A stretch of DNA of 7,007 bases from Oscillospiraceae bacterium (GTDB lineage Bacteria; Bacillota; Clostridia; Oscillospirales; Oscillospiraceae). The notes beneath the pieces were generated by a model. That model was not told where the DNA came from. It saw nothing but the letters and a program-made list of their open reading frames with translations, and did not search any database. Of the stretch, positions 6,185 through 7,007 are shown one piece after another. Where the stretch lies: contig WQRL01000041.1 in assembly GCA_009786775.1 (NCBI GenBank), forward strand, positions 2,947-9,953, written 5' to 3'. A program made the translations under genes and the position numbers. Positions within the stretch are counted from its first letter, which is position 1, and each line of letters opens with the position of its first letter.

Positions 6185-7007
6185 TTACTTGTGTGGATAA
6201 CGTCCATAGCGCCTGCCTGCCTCATATAGGGCAAAAACATTGCTGTTTGGGATTTCTTCGTGGACACTGTGGTCGGACATCAGGCAATAGCCACCGCCGG
6301 GTGCAGCTATTTCAATACATTCTTTTACCTGTGCAGCCACATCCTCTGCCGAACCCTTTGTCAAAACAACCTTGCTGTCGACATTGCCGAACAGGCAGAG
6401 CTTGTTCCCGTACTTATCTTTAGTCGCTTTTAAGTCCATGCCTGCGGCTCTTTCAACCGGATGCCAGCCGTGGATTCCCGCGCTCACGCAATCATCCATA
6501 AGCGGGGCTACATGGCCGTCACTGTGCAGAACCAAAGGCAAGGACAGCTTATTGGCAGCCTCAACCATACGGACAATGTGCGGCCTTATAAACCTGCGGA
6601 AATGGTCGGGAGAGAAAAGCGGAGCCTGTGTGGAGCCGTAATCATCGGAAATAACCAAAGCATCTACACCGGCCTCTGCCATCTTGCCGAAGGAAACTAT
6701 GGCAAACTCGGTAAGCGCTGTCAGAACGCTGTCAATTGTTTCAGGCTCTTCATAAAATAGCATAGAGAACTCCTGCATGCTAAATAAGAGCCATGATGCC
6801 GAATAAGGGCCTCTGACATTTCCCAGCACCCCCATCCCGTTTTCACGAGATCTTTGTATTACGTTTTTCAGCCCCTTATAACGCCAATCCTCCGACGCAT
6901 CGGGCATTGTATAGTTTTTCCAGTCATTGCCATCTTTAAGGGGCGCCTGAATAGGGCCGTCGATTGGCCATGCGTGGGCATCCAGCTTGTAGGTTATCCC
7001 CCACTCA
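6185..7007 (-). CDS. URO-D superfamily protein with HSDG motif (5' partial)
   Basis: The frame is open to the right edge: 33 further residues (beginning EWGITYKLDAHAW) precede the Met at 6907, and they match the DEWG segment of the neighbouring paralogue. That Met is therefore internal, and roughly 80 N-terminal residues are missing. Counting from that Met, landmarks are ISDDYGSTQAPLFSPDHFRRF (86-106), LVLHSDGHVAPLMDD (125-139), HPVERAAGMDLKATKDKYG (149-167), LFGNVDSKVVLTKG (172-185) and MSDHSVHEEIPNSNVFAL (210-227). Aspartate (Asp130) replaces the zinc-binding cysteine of the H-x-C motif, so this subgroup probably does not bind zinc as MtaA does. Function is unknown; a partner or corrinoid-linked role for the downstream paralogues is inference. 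It is the first visible gene of the leftward trio, and the operon promoter is not in the window. Confidence 0.87.
   Translation of the reverse strand, partial: EWGITYKLDAHAWPIDGPIQAPLKDGNDWKNYTMPDASEDWRYKGLKNVIQRSRENGMGVLGNVRGPYSASWLLFSMQEFSMLFYEEPETIDSVLTALTEFAIVSFGKMAEAGVDALVISDDYGSTQAPLFSPDHFRRFIRPHIVRMVEAANKLSLPLVLHSDGHVAPLMDDCVSAGIHGWHPVERAAGMDLKATKDKYGNKLCLFGNVDSKVVLTKGSAEDVAAQVKECIEIAAPGGGYCLMSDHSVHEEIPNSNVFALYEAGRRYGRYPHK

Noticed and set aside
6185..6907. Complete gene starting at the ATG at 6907
   Set aside because: The frame stays open to the right edge and the extra residues match the DEWG region of the neighbouring paralogue, so the gene is partial.
4037..7007. hemE, uroporphyrinogen decarboxylase of haem synthesis
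   Set aside because: The motifs (H-x-C...C, HSCG, HSDG) belong to methyltransferase-like and uncharacterised branches of the superfamily, and no other haem gene is nearby.

Overview
The window looks like accessory metabolic DNA from an anaerobic Firmicute (Clostridia-type). This rests on strong GGAGG-like ribosome binding sites, moderate GC, use of GTG and TTG starts, and the gene families present: a DeoR regulator, a LarA-type nickel enzyme and several URO-D family paralogues. Species cannot be read from the sequence. Nearly all of the window is coding, with seven genes, two of them cut by the window edges. There is no RNA gene, insertion sequence or CRISPR array that I can see.

Layout. Left block, rightward: the C-terminal part of a DeoR-family sugar-phosphate-responsive repressor (to 580), then a stand-alone SIS-domain sugar-phosphate isomerase (668-1267). 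The SIS gene meets a leftward LarA-like gene (2530 to 1262) head-on, and the two stop codons share one 6-bp palindrome. Centre: the LarA-like gene and a rightward FGGY sugar kinase (2604-4019) diverge from a 73-bp spacer that holds an exact 16-bp tandem duplication and is flanked by a 14-bp palindrome over the LarA start codon. Right block, leftward: three consecutive URO-D superfamily genes (partial 7007-6185, then 6168-5125, then 5113-4037), spaced 11-16 bp apart and so probably one operon whose promoter lies beyond the right edge. The first-listed gene has an HSDG motif, the second HSCG, and the third a full H-x-C...C zinc motif as in MtaA-type cobamide methyltransferases.

How the genes may work together (inference). 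The regulator, isomerase, LarA-like racemase/epimerase and kinase fit a route that isomerises a hydroxy-acid or sugar-acid centre, phosphorylates the product and feeds it to central metabolism. The URO-D trio is better read as corrinoid-dependent methyltransferase-like proteins than as haem enzymes, which raises the possibility that the substrate is O-methylated. No corrinoid protein, transporter or nickel-pincer cofactor synthesis gene (larB/larC/larE) lies in the window, so the substrate remains unknown.
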